Shown here: piece by piece, positions 23,670 to 35,519 of the stretch
How positions within the stretch are numbered: the stretch's first letter is position 1
Layout: each line of letters starts with the position of its first letter
NCBI RefSeq assembly: GCF_026230105.1
Contig: NC_079474.1
Location: 32,936,294-33,000,293, forward strand
Direction: 5' to 3'
Length of the DNA: 64,000 nucleotides
Origin: Diorhabda sublineata
Lineage: Eukaryota > Arthropoda > Insecta > Coleoptera > Chrysomelidae
Made by a program: the position numbers and the translations under genes
Notes under the pieces: model-generated
The model's input: only the letters and a program-made list of their open reading frames with translations
What the model was told of the DNA's origin: nothing
Databases searched by the model: none

Positions 23670-24615
23670 AAACTACCGGTTATTTTTTGAAGTACTGAAC
23701 CATCTCAATTATATTGTTTCGAACTCGTCCCCAAATGGATCGTGAAGCCGTTCCTGTTCTATAATGTTAATAGAAACGAAAGTTTGGTGGAGGCGCCGGC
23801 TACAAATTTTCAAGAAACCGCCAAATCTTTGTATCTTTTTTATAACCTGTTTACAGTATGTTATGATTATCTTTATAGAATCAATTTATAAAAAAGCTTT
23901 TTTATTTGTTTACTGCAAATTAAAGATTTGGAACATTCGTGATAATAGTGTATATAAACGAATCTCTAACAGCCGTAGTCACTCAGTGAATAATCTGATG
24001 TCATAATGAATAGTAACAAGTAAATTGTGATTTTAAATAAATTAGTAGATAGTTAAGTGGATAATTCAGTAAATAATGAATAGTTTAAAGTATAAATAAA
24101 TAAAGTAAGTAGATAAGGTAAATTAACCCCACACCTGTCACTGATGTAATGCTTTTCTTATTTAATTAAACTGTTTTCAACTGTGGGGTAAATTTATACA
24201 CACGGTCTATCTTCATTTATTTATTTATACACTAAATTATCCACTGTATTTACTAATTTATTTGAATCCGCAGTTTACTTTTTAATATTATGATACGTTC
24301 ACTATGATATCAGATTATTTACTGACTGACTACGACTAACTAATATCCAGAATGTTCAAAAACTCTTATTTGCTGTAAACAAATAAAAAAACTTTTATAG
24401 AAATGAATTTTATAAAGATAATCATAATATACTGTAAACAGGTTATAAAAATAATTAAGATTTGCTGCTGTGTTGGAAATTTGTACCCGATGTGTCCACC
24501 AAATTTTAGATTCTATTAACATCTTCGAACAGGACCGGCTTCACAATTCATGTTGTAGACGAGTTGAGAGAAATTGATGACAAATATAGTTCCTTAAAAT
24601 AAATATTCAAAGAGT
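23670..24615. repeat. Long inverted repeat (foldback element) just 3' of Efa6
   Basis: Arms of about 450 bp (23670-24133 and 24183-24615) are reverse complements with moderate divergence. For example GAAGCCGTTCCTGTTC (23744) matches the complement of GAACAGGACCGGCTTC (24527). TAAATAAATTAGTA and GGATAATT blocks also match, and the loop is closed by ACCCCACA/TGTGGGGT. The left arm carries an extra short internal duplication. Short ORFs in the two arms (23764-24006, 24340-24522) are mirror images, not genes. Confidence 0.9.
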
Positions 24616-24619
24616 ATGC

Positions 24620-25280
24620 GCATCGAAAAAGTTATGTTGATGTTTTTTATCATGATATCACCTTCTTAAGAGAAACATTCCCCTAAGTTATCACACCCTT
24701 GGTGCATAGTTTTTCAATTAAATTTCGGAAAAAGTGATTTATATAACGAAATATTGCAAATTAAAAATATTTAAACACAGAAATTTTATTTTTAGAAACA
24801 ATAGCACGATTTTTTTTTATAAATATTTTACACTTTTATTCAGGGTGATTACTCCGAACGATTTAAGAACATGTAGTTTGACATTTTCATGTTCTGTAAA
24901 GTCTATGGCCTACCTAACTGTTTATTACAAATTATAGGTTAGTTTCTAGATAGGACGCGTTTGGAATAAAACTGTCGAGTTTACAATTGAAATCAGAGAT
25001 GGGCGGGTTAATGTAGATTAACTGTTACAATAGTAATAAGAAAAATATAAAAATCCATCGTTTTGTATGAATCAACATTTCTAGTATTTTGCTTTTATTG
25101 CTAATTAAAATAGTTTTTGGTATTTGCGCGCGGTTTTTGGTATTTTTATTGGTAAAAATTTAGGCAATTTTCTAACAATTTCAATGAATATATTAGTATT
25201 GTCTCAGGTATCATTTTATTTATATTGCTTTGGTAGCTAAAATCAAGTAAAATAATGGTGAAAATGGGGGCGAAAATATA
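24620..25280. other. Intergenic, nothing recognised
   Basis: AT-rich sequence with no ORF of interest and no repeat seen. Confidence 0.5.
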
Positions 25281-25340
25281 AACTCTTTATATATTAAGTT
25301 TGTATTAGTTTAGTAAACTTGTATATAATTTTATATAAAC

Positions 25341-26285
25341 ATTTTCGTATTGGAAACGTGGCAAATAAACACCAAAGTGTACTACCCCTAATATATTCCG
25401 AGCTTTCGAATACTTATACATTCATCGTCTGGGACTGGAATTATGGTCAAGTTCAATCCTTGTGGTACACGAGGTACCGGCAGGGCGACGCGAGCCCCAT
25501 CTATTGAATAGTCATAAAACAAGGCGTCAGCCATGTTGTTGATGCGTTTCGAGAAGATAGGACATACCGGAGCATTGCGAGTGATTATTATTTGATGAAG
25601 TGAGAAATTGACTCATTATGAGCGTGAGAGCTATCAGAAAAAAGTTCAGGATTGTGGTTGTGACCCGTTTGAGCTGAGGTTCGAAGATATAGAGGACTGA
25701 GTACCTAGTTTCCGCACGAACTTTACTACCAAAGATGCTCACAATTTCCTCACCTCTAACCTTGTTTTCATCGGGAATATGCATCGATGATCCGTGTAGA
25801 GTAGATGTAAAAAAAGGAATACGGGTAATTAGTCCTCGGTGCTATCCTTCACACGTACATATTTCCATCAATCTAGGCTTTTGAAAAGACTAAAAAACCA
25901 TCTTTCAATAATTCTTCAAAAGAATTGAAAGACCAAAGTATGGTGCTATGATCATCCTGGAAAAACGCATCACAATATGGCCGACGCCTTGTTGTCGTAT
26001 CTGACCGCTAGATGGTGCAAAAATGCAACTCGCAAGACTCGTGAACCCCAAGAATATAAAACAGTAAAATTCAGTATAATTAGTTAGAATTCGGCGGTTC
26101 TAGATTGTGTTATTTCTTATAAAATAACAATAAATAACTAATTATTGTTGGTATATTTTATTTAAACATATTTTTATATTGTATTTGACCATAATTTCAA
26201 TCCCAGACGATCGAAAGCTCGGAAACATATTAGAGTTAGTACTCTTTGGTGTTTAATTTTGTCACAATCCCACTACGAAAACTCT
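25341..26285. repeat. Long inverted repeat (foldback element)
   Basis: The left arm (TTCGTATTGG..AAATAAACACCAAAG..CCGAGCTTTCG..ATCGTCTGGGA) is the reverse complement of the right arm (TCCCAGACGATCGAAAGCTC..CTTTGGTGTTTAATTTTGTC..CACTACGAAAA). A second inverted block follows inward: AACAAGGCGTCAGCCATGTT against the complement of AATATGGCCGACGCCTTGTT. A third, single copy of the outer arm is at 34258-34345. Confidence 0.85.
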
Positions 26286-26589
26286 AAGCTGGCAAAGATT
26301 TCGTTTTAATTTTTTTTAATATACAGAAACAATTAAACCCACTTTATATTGTTGATAATTATATTTGTTATAAAATTGTTTAAAAAACTTACTATACTCA
26401 TTGTACTTTCAGAACCTGTGTTTTGATAACAGTATTTAATTATTTTATATTCCTAGTGACTTCCCAAATAACGTATAACTAGGGAAATTTGAAGAAATTT
26501 GACAGTTTTTTTGGCACATATTTATAAGTTGGGAACCCAAGAGGCTTGATTTTTGACCTTTTCTTTTCGTATTGGCTTTTATAAGATTA

Positions 26590-26990
26590 CTAGCGGACCC
26601 GACAGACGTTATCTTTCACACACATCTTAAATTAAAAAATTCCAATCGACAGCGCGTGAGTATGTGTATAATATGAGCGAAGTTAAATGTAGAAGCTGTG
26701 GAAATAAAAAATTGATTTTTAATTAATTTAATTAAAGTTGGAATTTTATAACTTTTGTATTTATTAAATTGTCCAAAAACTTAATTTATCGTAATGCCAT
26801 TAGATGTACAATATTTTCGTTTGATACTTGAGGGGTATAAACAAATAAATTTGATGGTTTTCCAACTCTAGAATACGCAATGTTAGAAAAACACGGATTT
26901 TCTAAATCTAAGCCACAAATCTTCATTTTTTGACTTTATGACTTATTAATCGTCATAGCAAGGTGAGAAAATCTCCTCCACACCTCATTT
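26590..26990 (-). pseudogene. Helitron helicase C-terminal relic with 3' element end
   Basis: The minus strand reads HLAMTINKS, then KICGLDLENPCFSN, then AYSRVGKPSNLFVYTPQ. This is the C-terminal motif VI region of Helitron (Pif1-type) helicases, in which 'LAMTINKSQGQSL' and 'FSHGQLYVACSRV' are usual; here a stop and a small deletion break both. About 200 bp further on the same strand the sequence GTCTGTCGGGTCCG-CTAG-T (26590-26593 read as complement) gives a CTAG end before T, as for Helitron 3' termini. Confidence 0.75.
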
Positions 26991-27779
26991 TAGGTCTGTC
27001 GGGCCAGTTTCTCCCTTTAGTCTTCGGTCGTCTTTTCCTTGCATCAATGGTTGGGGTATAGAATAAATGTGTGATCCAGTTTTTGGTAACGCATTTGGCT
27101 TCTCTTGTAGTGTAGCAATTGGAAGGTCTTCGTGTATCATTAATTCCTTCTTCATCTAGAGAATTTCAGTATTTCAAAAATCTATCTTTATTAGTTTTTC
27201 CATCTAAATTCTTTCATGTTATCTATCAATTTTTTAATTATATTTCCATTGGATTATTACTATAACTCACTGTATAATTGTGTCAACTGTCAATATCTTC
27301 AAATTTTCTTTGTTAGAATCTTAGATATTTTTATATATCGTACTTTTTGTACAGTATTCCTCCAATTAAAATGTTAAATATGTCAACAATATCTTAGCAA
27401 GTTGTGTTACTTTCGTGTAATTGCTATAAGCCCTTTCCTACAAACATACTAATGAGATCTAATCACTACTATACTTTTTTAAAATATTTTATTTATATCA
27501 ACTTCTTGTCATACCTGTACTCCATTCAAGCTTATTTCCAACCATTTAATTTTACTTTTTCAATTACTGTCCCTTCAACATTCAAGTAACCAACTTGTCA
27601 TATATATAGTTGTTAACGAGCCTTTTATATTTCCAATATTCGTTGTAATTAAGATTGCCAAATCGCTTTTTACAACAGGCTTTTCGTTGGGCTTTCGAGG
27701 ACATTCCATTGATGGAAATTGTGATGAACTTTTATCATTTTATAGACTTAATAATAAGAGTGAGGTTAAGTTGGAATTT

Positions 27780-27900
27780 TTGGAACCGTTGGTGATATTC
27801 ATCTTGAACACATTGTTTAAACTATCACTACACCGACACTCACAATTACACTGCGCGTCAGACAGTGTAGTGTAGTGGGAGTGTAAACAGTATGTTCAAG
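27780..27900 (-). repeat. Inverted copy of a repeat also at 29088-29125
   Basis: AACTATCACTACACCGACAC followed by TCACAATTACACTG is the reverse complement of CAGTGTAATTGTGAGTGTTG and GTGTAGTGATAG near 29088. A related but more diverged segment with AGGACCAGACAGTGTATTTG occurs at about 30603 and 34153. Together they look like scattered ends of one element family. Confidence 0.55.
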
Positions 27901-27999
27901 AGTGAGGTTATTGGAGATATTTTATAAAGGTGATTATGGTCTGTGGCTTGTTTGAATTATTTTGATTATAATATTAGATACTCAAACAATTAAAATCAA

Positions 28000-28950
28000 A
28001 AAATTTTCAACTTAATCTAAAAAAGAACAAAATGGGATAACTTTAACTAGACATGATAATGAAAAATATGTGTTTTGCCACCCAAAACTGATCATGGATT
28101 ACTTTTATTTTCTCATAAAAAAAATTTATGGTGTGGATTTATATGAATGCCAATCATCAGTATTGCATCACGTGGCTTCCATTTGTAAATAATCATTATA
28201 TAGAAATTAATTTGCACTAGTTAAAGTTATTTATATTCTAAAGCAAAATCTGTTCATTTGAAAATATAAATTATTAGTTCAATTTTTCTCTGGTTATTCA
28301 AAATTATTTTGAACTTGTTGCAAACTATATTCATTCTGATAATGTACTTAAAACAATATCGAAACTTTGTCTGTATCAACATTATGGCAATCTTATTTGC
28401 TTTTAGATATTAGGATTATCCCTGTTTTAATAATTTTATTTTTCCACCAAAGATCCATAATTATTTATAAGCGTGAATAATATTTAACAAAGGCCATCAC
28501 GAAGTTTAGAAACAGATATGAATTCCGATGTCCAAAAAGTTGTGAGTAAATATTTCTAAAGTAATTATATTATAGTCCATTCATTTAACATGGATGCATT
28601 TTAATTTATTATTATTTATAATCATAATAATAATAATAATCATCTAATTTTTATTTTCATACTTCATAATCAAACTATTAAATTATTTAACGTATCTTCC
28701 CTGTACATAGATTTCAAGATTGCATTATTAATGTACCCAAACAGTTGGTTACATTGGTGGTCAAGCTAAAATACCATATCAATATATTAATGGGTATAAC
28801 ATTTATTTTGGAGAGAACCACTCTTATTATTATTGCTTTCAATCGGGCAAATTACTACGAATGAACTATAAGTTTCTAGATCCAAAGTTATCAATAAAAG
28901 ACATCTTCTTCCGATAAATTTCTTGGCTATTTTGTCCCAAATCTATTACA
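28000..28950. other. Intergenic, AT-rich, no gene
   Basis: No coding signal. A short (AAT)n-type microsatellite lies near 28619-28642. Confidence 0.5.
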
Positions 28951-29039
28951 TGTTTCACTTCTAATGATAAACAATTTTTTTTCATTTATTTGTTAATCAA
29001 ATCTCTGCTCTTGTCTATTGCTAAGACTGAAGCTAGTTT

Positions 29040-29130
29040 ATATTCGGCGTCTGAAGACGATAATTTTGGTTGGAAACGTTCACCATACAGTGTAATTGTG
29101 AGTGTTGGTGTAGTGATAGCATCAACAGTA
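29040..29130 (+). repeat. Penelope-like terminal repeat fragment with degenerate hammerhead-like core
   Basis: CTGAAGA (about 29049) is followed by CGATAATTTTGGTTG and then GAAACGTT, the same order of core elements as at 22275. The G-U containing stem II could form four pairs, but stem I pairing is poor. It runs straight into the CAGTGTAATTGTGAGTG repeat that is inverted at 27815-27860. Confidence 0.35.
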
Positions 29131-29299
29131 TGCTCATTGTTGGTTCTATTTTTTCCAAATTTTTTTAACCACAAATGAAACCCTATTCGGATTACTAGGA
29201 CAAATCCGGAGAAACCCAGCAGATGGATAGGAATCCTAAGTATGAGAATATATACTAATTTCTTGACTTTGTGGTGGTCGCTCAAGTTAAATATTCCCA

Positions 29300-31150
29300 A
29301 TAGAAATCAAAATACTCAATTAAAAATTACAATTATCATTACCGGTTAGCTTAGCTAAAATAATTACGTTAAACGTTTTCCAATAATTCATTTTAACATT
29401 ATTGAAGATATAACGCTTTTTAGGGATTATGCTTATAAGAAAAAAATTTTTAATAAAAGTCAATTAGCTCTTTTTATAAAATGATTTTATTGGGTTAGAC
29501 CGAGGTCAATTAAACTTTTTAAACATTTTTACTCGAATATTAAATATAAATGTTTGGTGCCAATTAAAAAAGTCACATTAAAATTACCTTTCATAACTTT
29601 TTAGAAAGATTTATTTAAAAGAATTTTACACATTTTTACCGACATACTTTTATTATGTTGTGATAAGGTTACGTAAGTTCTTCGTTTATTCTTCTTTCTT
29701 TTATATATCCTGTCCTGTATTTATATAATGTAATTTAGGAAGTTGGTAATTTTAATTACATAGGCAAAGTACAAGTTATACAGAAAAGAAGAGCAACTTA
29801 TTCAATTGAACAATACATATGAATGTATAATTTACTATTTGTGATTTTTTGTAGTTTCTTCTTGGTTTTTCGTAAATTCATTATCTGCACATCTTATATT
29901 CAATTTTTTTTACATTGAACGAAATTGTTGTACAACATATATTATGGTTATCAACTGAAAGATTAGAAACGATTAGAATAACTGTATCTTGAAATGTAAG
30001 TCTACATTTTAATTAATGTTACAAGTAAGGTAGGTTTTATCTCCTTTGCTAACAAGAACATTTAAATTTCTTAATTTTTAACCGATTCTGTGGAACAAAT
30101 GTATCAAATACCGATTGCATATCTACCAAAAAAAATTGTTATATGCAGTTTTTAATCAATTTTATAATGAATAATAAATGTTCACAGAATGTACCATTTA
30201 TATGATTTAAAATTACTTGATAGAGCAAGGGACCAAAGTTCGCTTTATTATTATTATTTCTCAAATTAAAGAAAAAGCTCAAAAAACGTATTTTAATGAC
30301 AAGTAATTTTTTTCTTATAAGTATATTTGATTGTTTTATCTGACAGCCAAAAACTTCCCTGTAAATATACATACATATTTTAGTCGGTAGTTGTTGATCA
30401 AAAATCTCATTGAAAAAAAGGTAGTAGAGAGTTTTTCGTTGCCTGTAAAAATATTTTTCTTAAAATTTATTGTACAAGTAAATCTAACTACTAAAGTTGA
30501 AAAATTATACAGATTATTTAGTATTACTTCACGAATACTATTTACAATCACACTGTTTGGTATTTTAAACCTTCCTTAGGTCACTGATTCATGTCCAGTA
30601 AAAGGACCAGACAGTGTATTTGTTTGGATGTAGTGTAGTGATACTAAACAATGCCTTCGGTAACAATAGCAATCACCTACCACGGTCTTATCTCATATTT
30701 CAGAATAATAAAAGCATTCTTCAGTTAAATTATCTTTTAAAATGTCACGAAAAACTCAAAAATGAATCCTTTTATAGTTTAGGGGCTGTGAAAAAATATT
30801 AATATCAATAAAAGTTGTTTTCCTCATTTAACTATTATAGGAATGTAAATCCTATTGTATAATTACTTATGTCGATAAAGTACATGCAGACAAATGTTAT
30901 GAAGAAAATTTTGAATTAAGAAATATATACATAGCTGATAAAATATTATTATCTATGAAATAAACGATTATTTAAATTAATTTTGGTTTCTAGGTGTAGT
31001 TTTACTCTTGTGCACATTATTTACTATCCCGATGATCAAACAATGCTCCTAAGGTTTGTTCAATATTTTTTTTACCGTTCCTATATTCCCCCATTACTAA
31101 TTAACATTCGTCGGGACACCAACCATCCCAATAATCAATAAAGACTATTA
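29300..31150. other. Intergenic, AT-rich, no gene
   Basis: Only short mirrored ORFs are present (30139-30372, 30336-30551 and 30391-30579). A repeat fragment with AGGACCAGACAGTGTATTTG lies near 30603. Confidence 0.5.
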
Positions 31151-31164
31151 GACCAGGCCTTTAG

Positions 31165-32240
31165 TTATGATAAAAAGTGAAAAAGAGATAATAGTAGAAT
31201 GAGACCCATTCGAAAAAGAGATTATGATGAAAATTAAAAGAAAATATATTTTGGGGTAATCTGAGTTTGTGAAGGGGAAGGGGCGGGTTTTTAAGGGTAA
31301 AAAATGGATAATCTCGATTTACGGTAAAACTAAAAGTACTATGAAAAAATGTTGTAGGTAATAAAAAGATCTATAATTTTGGTGTTCATACTTTTTTCAC
31401 ATAACATCAAAGTTTTTGTGAAAAATTGAAATAACAAAGTTTTTGGTTTTTATTTTTATCTTCTACAAAAAACATTTTTTTTTCACCAAATGTGATGATT
31501 TTGTTCGTTGAAATCTTAACTTTTTGATAGTGTAAAAAAATATTACCATCACCATGGTAGTTTGCTCAGAAAAAGCAAAAAAACCGCATCCGAAAATTTT
31601 CTTTATTCATATTCATATTTATTTATCAATGTAACATGGAATACCACGTTTTTCTTGTAATTAGAGTATGAAATTTTAACAAATAACAAAAAATTGTATA
31701 AACAAAAATTTCGGATACGACTTTTTTTGACTTTTGTGGGAAAATTTACCGTGGTGATGGTATTATTTTTACACCGTGAGAAAGTAGAGATTTCAATGAA
31801 CAAATAATTTTAATAGGGTAATTTTTCGATATTGTTTAAAAATAAATATTTCGAAACAAATAAATTTCAGTGTATTTGGGACATAAAAAGATACGTTTTT
31901 AACAAATTCCGTGAAAGAAAAACATTTTCTCGTAAAAGATATAAATAAAAAAACAAAAAACTTGGTTTATTGAATATTTCACATAAATTTTGAGGTTATG
32001 TGTAAATTTGTAAATACAAAAGTTGTAAATTTTTTTATTACCTACAACTTTGCTATCTGATTTTTTTCCATAGGACTTGTAGTTTTACCAGAAATTGAGA
32101 TAAACCATTTACCCTTAAAAACTCACCCCCTTCCCTTTCTCGACATCAGATTGCCTCAAAATTATTTTTCCTTCCATTTTTATTATAAACACCTTTTTCA
32201 ATGGGTTGCATCCTACTATTATTTTTTTTTTATTCCAAAA
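31165..32240. repeat. ~1.07-kb near-complete palindrome (foldback element)
   Basis: The left half read forward matches the complement of the right half almost to the centre. ACCATCACCATGGTAG (31548) pairs with TACCGTGGTGATGGTA (31748), GTTGTAGGTAATAAAAAG (31351) with TTTTTATTACCTACAAC, and GTAATCTGAG with the complement of CAGATTGCCT. Arms are about 460-500 bp and clearly diverged. No ORF was recognised inside. Confidence 0.85.
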
Positions 32241-32375
32241 ATTATCGACCCTGATCTCGATTGATTTTAACTTGAAGTATAAACTTCCTTCATATCCCTC
32301 TACATTAAAACAGAATCATATATTACAGTTTAAAATGTAATATTGGCCTGGTAAATGACAAGTTGAATCACTAAG

Positions 32376-33479
32376 GCCCACGTTGCAACAGTTTTGAAAC
32401 AAATTTTACAAACCAATTGATCTTTCAACGGTTTGGCAACGTCGATACCAGCGGCGAGCCGCACAGGAAGTGACTCCATTGAAACTAGTTTGCAATCGGT
32501 TGTACCTGACCATGATTCCGCGGTTGCAGGTGTTGTTTCATTCGATTATCTAATTTTTATTTTGTTTTTTTCTTTCAATATGAATCATCAAGAACTAAAC
32601 ATCCAAATTGTGGGAAATGTGGAAAAAGCTAGTCCTTCCTCTTCCGAGTTTCTCACAATTTCTTCTTCTAATTCACTAAGTATCACTAAAATCGTAAACG
32701 TTCATTTTTTAAATTTCAATTCTGTATTTTCACGCAATAATATTTCGATTTCGATAAACTAGTCGTTGCTATGATACCGGGAGCAAAAGCAAGTTCTTCC
32801 CGGAAGAGAATAGGCCACAAAAACATTCGATAAAAAGCTCTTGTACTGCTACGAACAGTCGTAGAGTTCACAATTTGACCTAGGTATGGATGGATCCAAT
32901 CCGTTGTCTGCGGTATTGCTAATAATCAATAATATCTTCCTCATCTGAGTCTGAATACGAGATCTAGCTATTATTTTATTATAAAAATTATTCTACATTC
33001 TAATGCTCTCCTTCAATATATTCCCCTCCACTCGCCACACACTTTTCCATACGTTTTTTCCATTTTCCATTTTTCCAAGCAGTGCTGGAAGTTTTCTTTG
33101 GCGAAGTGCCCTTAGGATATCAGCAATTTTTTTATTTACCGCTTCCATCGACTCAAATCGGGTCCCTTTCAAAGCAGATCTTTTCCTAACCTTTCAAGGA
33201 AATCTGAGCAGACGTTTGTCATGTGTAATTCCTCGTATAAAATTTTTTACGGCGTTTACAGTCTCGGATGCTCATTCGACGATCACAGGCCGAGCTTGGC
33301 GCTGGTGATCTTCAGTGCTCTCTCGCAGTCTCGTTATTTAATAGCCAGACCTCGTACATTGAAAAAATACTGATGACAAGTTGTATTTGTGTGCGCTTAA
33401 AAGTTTTGTTTTGATTGGAAAACTGTTGCAAGATCAACTGGTTTGCAACTTTTGTTACAAAACAGCTGCATCGTTGGCG
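32376..33479. mobile_element. TIR element, probably PIF/Harbinger-derived, with a nested mariner relic
   Basis: Inverted ends of about 60 bp match: ACAAACCAATTGATCTTTCA (about 32410) against the complement of the segment around 33425-33445 (GCAAACCAGTTGATCTTGCA). The outer parts are related too (CACGTTGCAACAGTTTTG and AACGATGCAGCTGTTTTG). On the minus strand near 32800-32930 a frame reads WIHPYLGQIVNS and FYRMFLWP, reminiscent of the 'W.HPYL..R...G...F..FRM' N-terminus of Harbinger transposases. The rest of the transposase is missing. Family assignment is tentative; the inverted ends are clear. Confidence 0.55.
33000..33310 (-). pseudogene. mariner transposase C-terminal relic
   Basis: The minus strand reads TRFESMEAVNKKIADILRAL, then after a frameshift WKMEK..YGKV and, in another frame, an ASGGEYIEGEH-like end. 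This is the usual C-terminus of mariner transposases. It lies inside the TIR element at 32376-33479. The + strand ORF 33003-33308 is its shadow. Confidence 0.6.
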
Positions 33480-34257
33480 GTCGATCTAAGTTGAAATTAC
33501 ACTGACTGGTCTTATGATTGGTTGTTCGTATCTGGTTCGAAGGAGTAAATAGTGTAATTTTGAGTTTAGTGGTAGTTCACTAAACTCGCACCAGTAAAAT
33601 AATGTGTTCAACCACTCATTCATGTGTGGAATGTGATATAATTTTCATATAACGATATCAACAAAACCTTTTTTACTTTCTTTCCCTTTTGAGACAGAAG
33701 TTTTGAAGTTTCCTTGAAAAAACTTTTCTCCGACCATTAGGAAACTATTTTTTTTACTTTTGGCAGTAATTTTTTTATATATTATTGGGATGGTGTAACC
33801 ATGAACATTTTTTGCAAAATATCATTCAAAGATAAGGTTTTATCATTGTGCTTCAAGACCGCCGCTGCCTGCTACTGATGCAGTACAAATATTTTCTATA
33901 TTATCACAGAATAAACTGAGTTTATAAGACATAAAAAACATGAGGGTTGTTTCCTGACCTCCAGAAAGATCAAATAACGTCTTCAGAATTTCGTTTACAC
34001 AAAATTGAAATCAGCAATTGTATCCTTTATTTGATTCTTTGCTTCATTTACAATAATCCACTTCTTCTGCGTGGTGGTATCATAAGAAGCCGCTAAACTA
34101 ACATCCATACTCATTTTATCTCGTCTTTTAAAAAATCTACGGGATGGTCGAAGGACCAGACAGTGTATTTGTGATTTGTAGTAGCTAAAATCATCTGATA
34201 GTAAATTATTTTCTAATAGGCCCGGATCGAATAAGTGCGCGGCCCTTTTTATATATT

Positions 34258-34345
34258 AAATATTTGTAGTGCGATTGTGGCGAAATTAAACGCAAAAGTG
34301 TACTCACTATAATATATTTCCGAGCTTTTCATACTTAACATTCAT
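34258..34345 (+). repeat. Solo copy of the 25.3-26.3 kb foldback arm
   Basis: GTGGCGAAATTAAACGCAAA, then GTGTACTCACTATAATATAT and TTCCGAGCTTTTC, correspond to the left arm at 25341-25430 and to the complement of the right arm. Confidence 0.65.
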
Positions 34346-35034
34346 TGTCCGAAAATTGATTAGTTAAGAATTGCGGCGTTTCAATTCATTGTTTTTAAAA
34401 AGCAATATTCAAATTGACACTTGATAGAAATATCAAAGTTATAGATTTATTTTCGAAAAAGTCTGAGGAAAAAATAGATTCCAAAGCTTCCATTTCTTCA
34501 ACTTATCATTTTTCCGTCTGTATCAGCTTCTTTCACCTTCGGTACATCATTTTCTGTTAACTTAGAATCTCATCGAGAAATTTCTAATTCATCTGCACGT
34601 TTTTGAAATTTTCCCAGAAACGAAAATAATTCATTATGATTTTGGAATTGTTCAAATCGATCTTTTAGTGCTTCATCACGAAATCTTGTATATATTTATT
34701 GGGTTTTCAATCGGTTTATCTTCGTCTTCATAATTTATTGTTTTGTTCATTTTGATGGCAACGAGGGGGCCCTTCAAATGCGGGACCCGATTGGGGCAAT
34801 CGCTCCAATCGTTCTTTATCCGGCCTTGCTATTATGATTATTGCTATAAATTTCTGGAAATGACTTTAAAGACAGTTTGTATACCTAGCTAGGTACCTCT
34901 CCATCAGCTGGTAGTTATTTCGTCCTTGGCTCTACTGACACTTACAGAAATATTGATAAAAATCCTAAAAATGGGAAAAGTTAAAAAAATTGGAATGGTT
35001 TGAAAGAAATCTAAACCTCTACATCAAAATAAGA

Positions 35035-35370
35035 TTCATGGGATGTTAAATGTGGTCAGTACTGCTGGAAACTTGGACCTTGAAGGCTCAAATGATCAAA
35101 AAACTTGAGGTATTCGAGATGCGGCTCTATAGATGCATCCTGAAGATACCCTGGACTAACAGAATCACCAACGACCTACTGCTACAAAACATAATGCAGG
35201 AGTAGAGGGAAAGAAAGGCATTGACAGGAAAAAGAATGATAATGAGAATAAGAAAATGGACAAATCTCGGCGTCGGAGAATTGTTTCATGTGGCGAGCGG
35301 TAGAGACGCATTTAAAAACGTGGTCGCCAACCTTAAATGAGAAGTGGCATGAGAAGAAGAAGAAAGTAAA
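35035..35370 (+). pseudogene. Non-LTR retrotransposon (endonuclease-RT) C-terminal relic
   Basis: The + strand reads ETWTLKAQMIKKLEVFEMRL then YRCILKIPWTNRITNDLLLQ, the '(Y)GSETWTL......L.AFEMW.YRR.LKI.WT..V.N' block after the RT domain. After an internal deletion come KWTNLGVGELFHVASGRDAF and VANLK, the last residues of the protein family, then a run of GAAGAAGAAG typical of the 3' end. Confidence 0.8.
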
Positions 35371-35519
35371 AGTCTAAATGCAGAATTGAATATCTTCATG
35401 ACATAACTAGGACATGTATATACTTTACATGAAATGTACATTATTCTCAACCACCTTGTTTTCTGGACAATTCGCCTCCAAACTGGTCTGCTCTTAACCA
35501 ACGTTCCCCATCTTCTCAA

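Noticed and set aside
23764..24522. Two similar ORFs on opposite strands
   Set aside because: They are mirror images from the two arms of the foldback element.
27660..27800. Possible hAT-type fragment (FRGHSIDGNCDELLSFY)
   Set aside because: Resembles the 'FRGH......GNF.ELL' block of hAT-related proteins, but the match is one short stretch with no supporting context.
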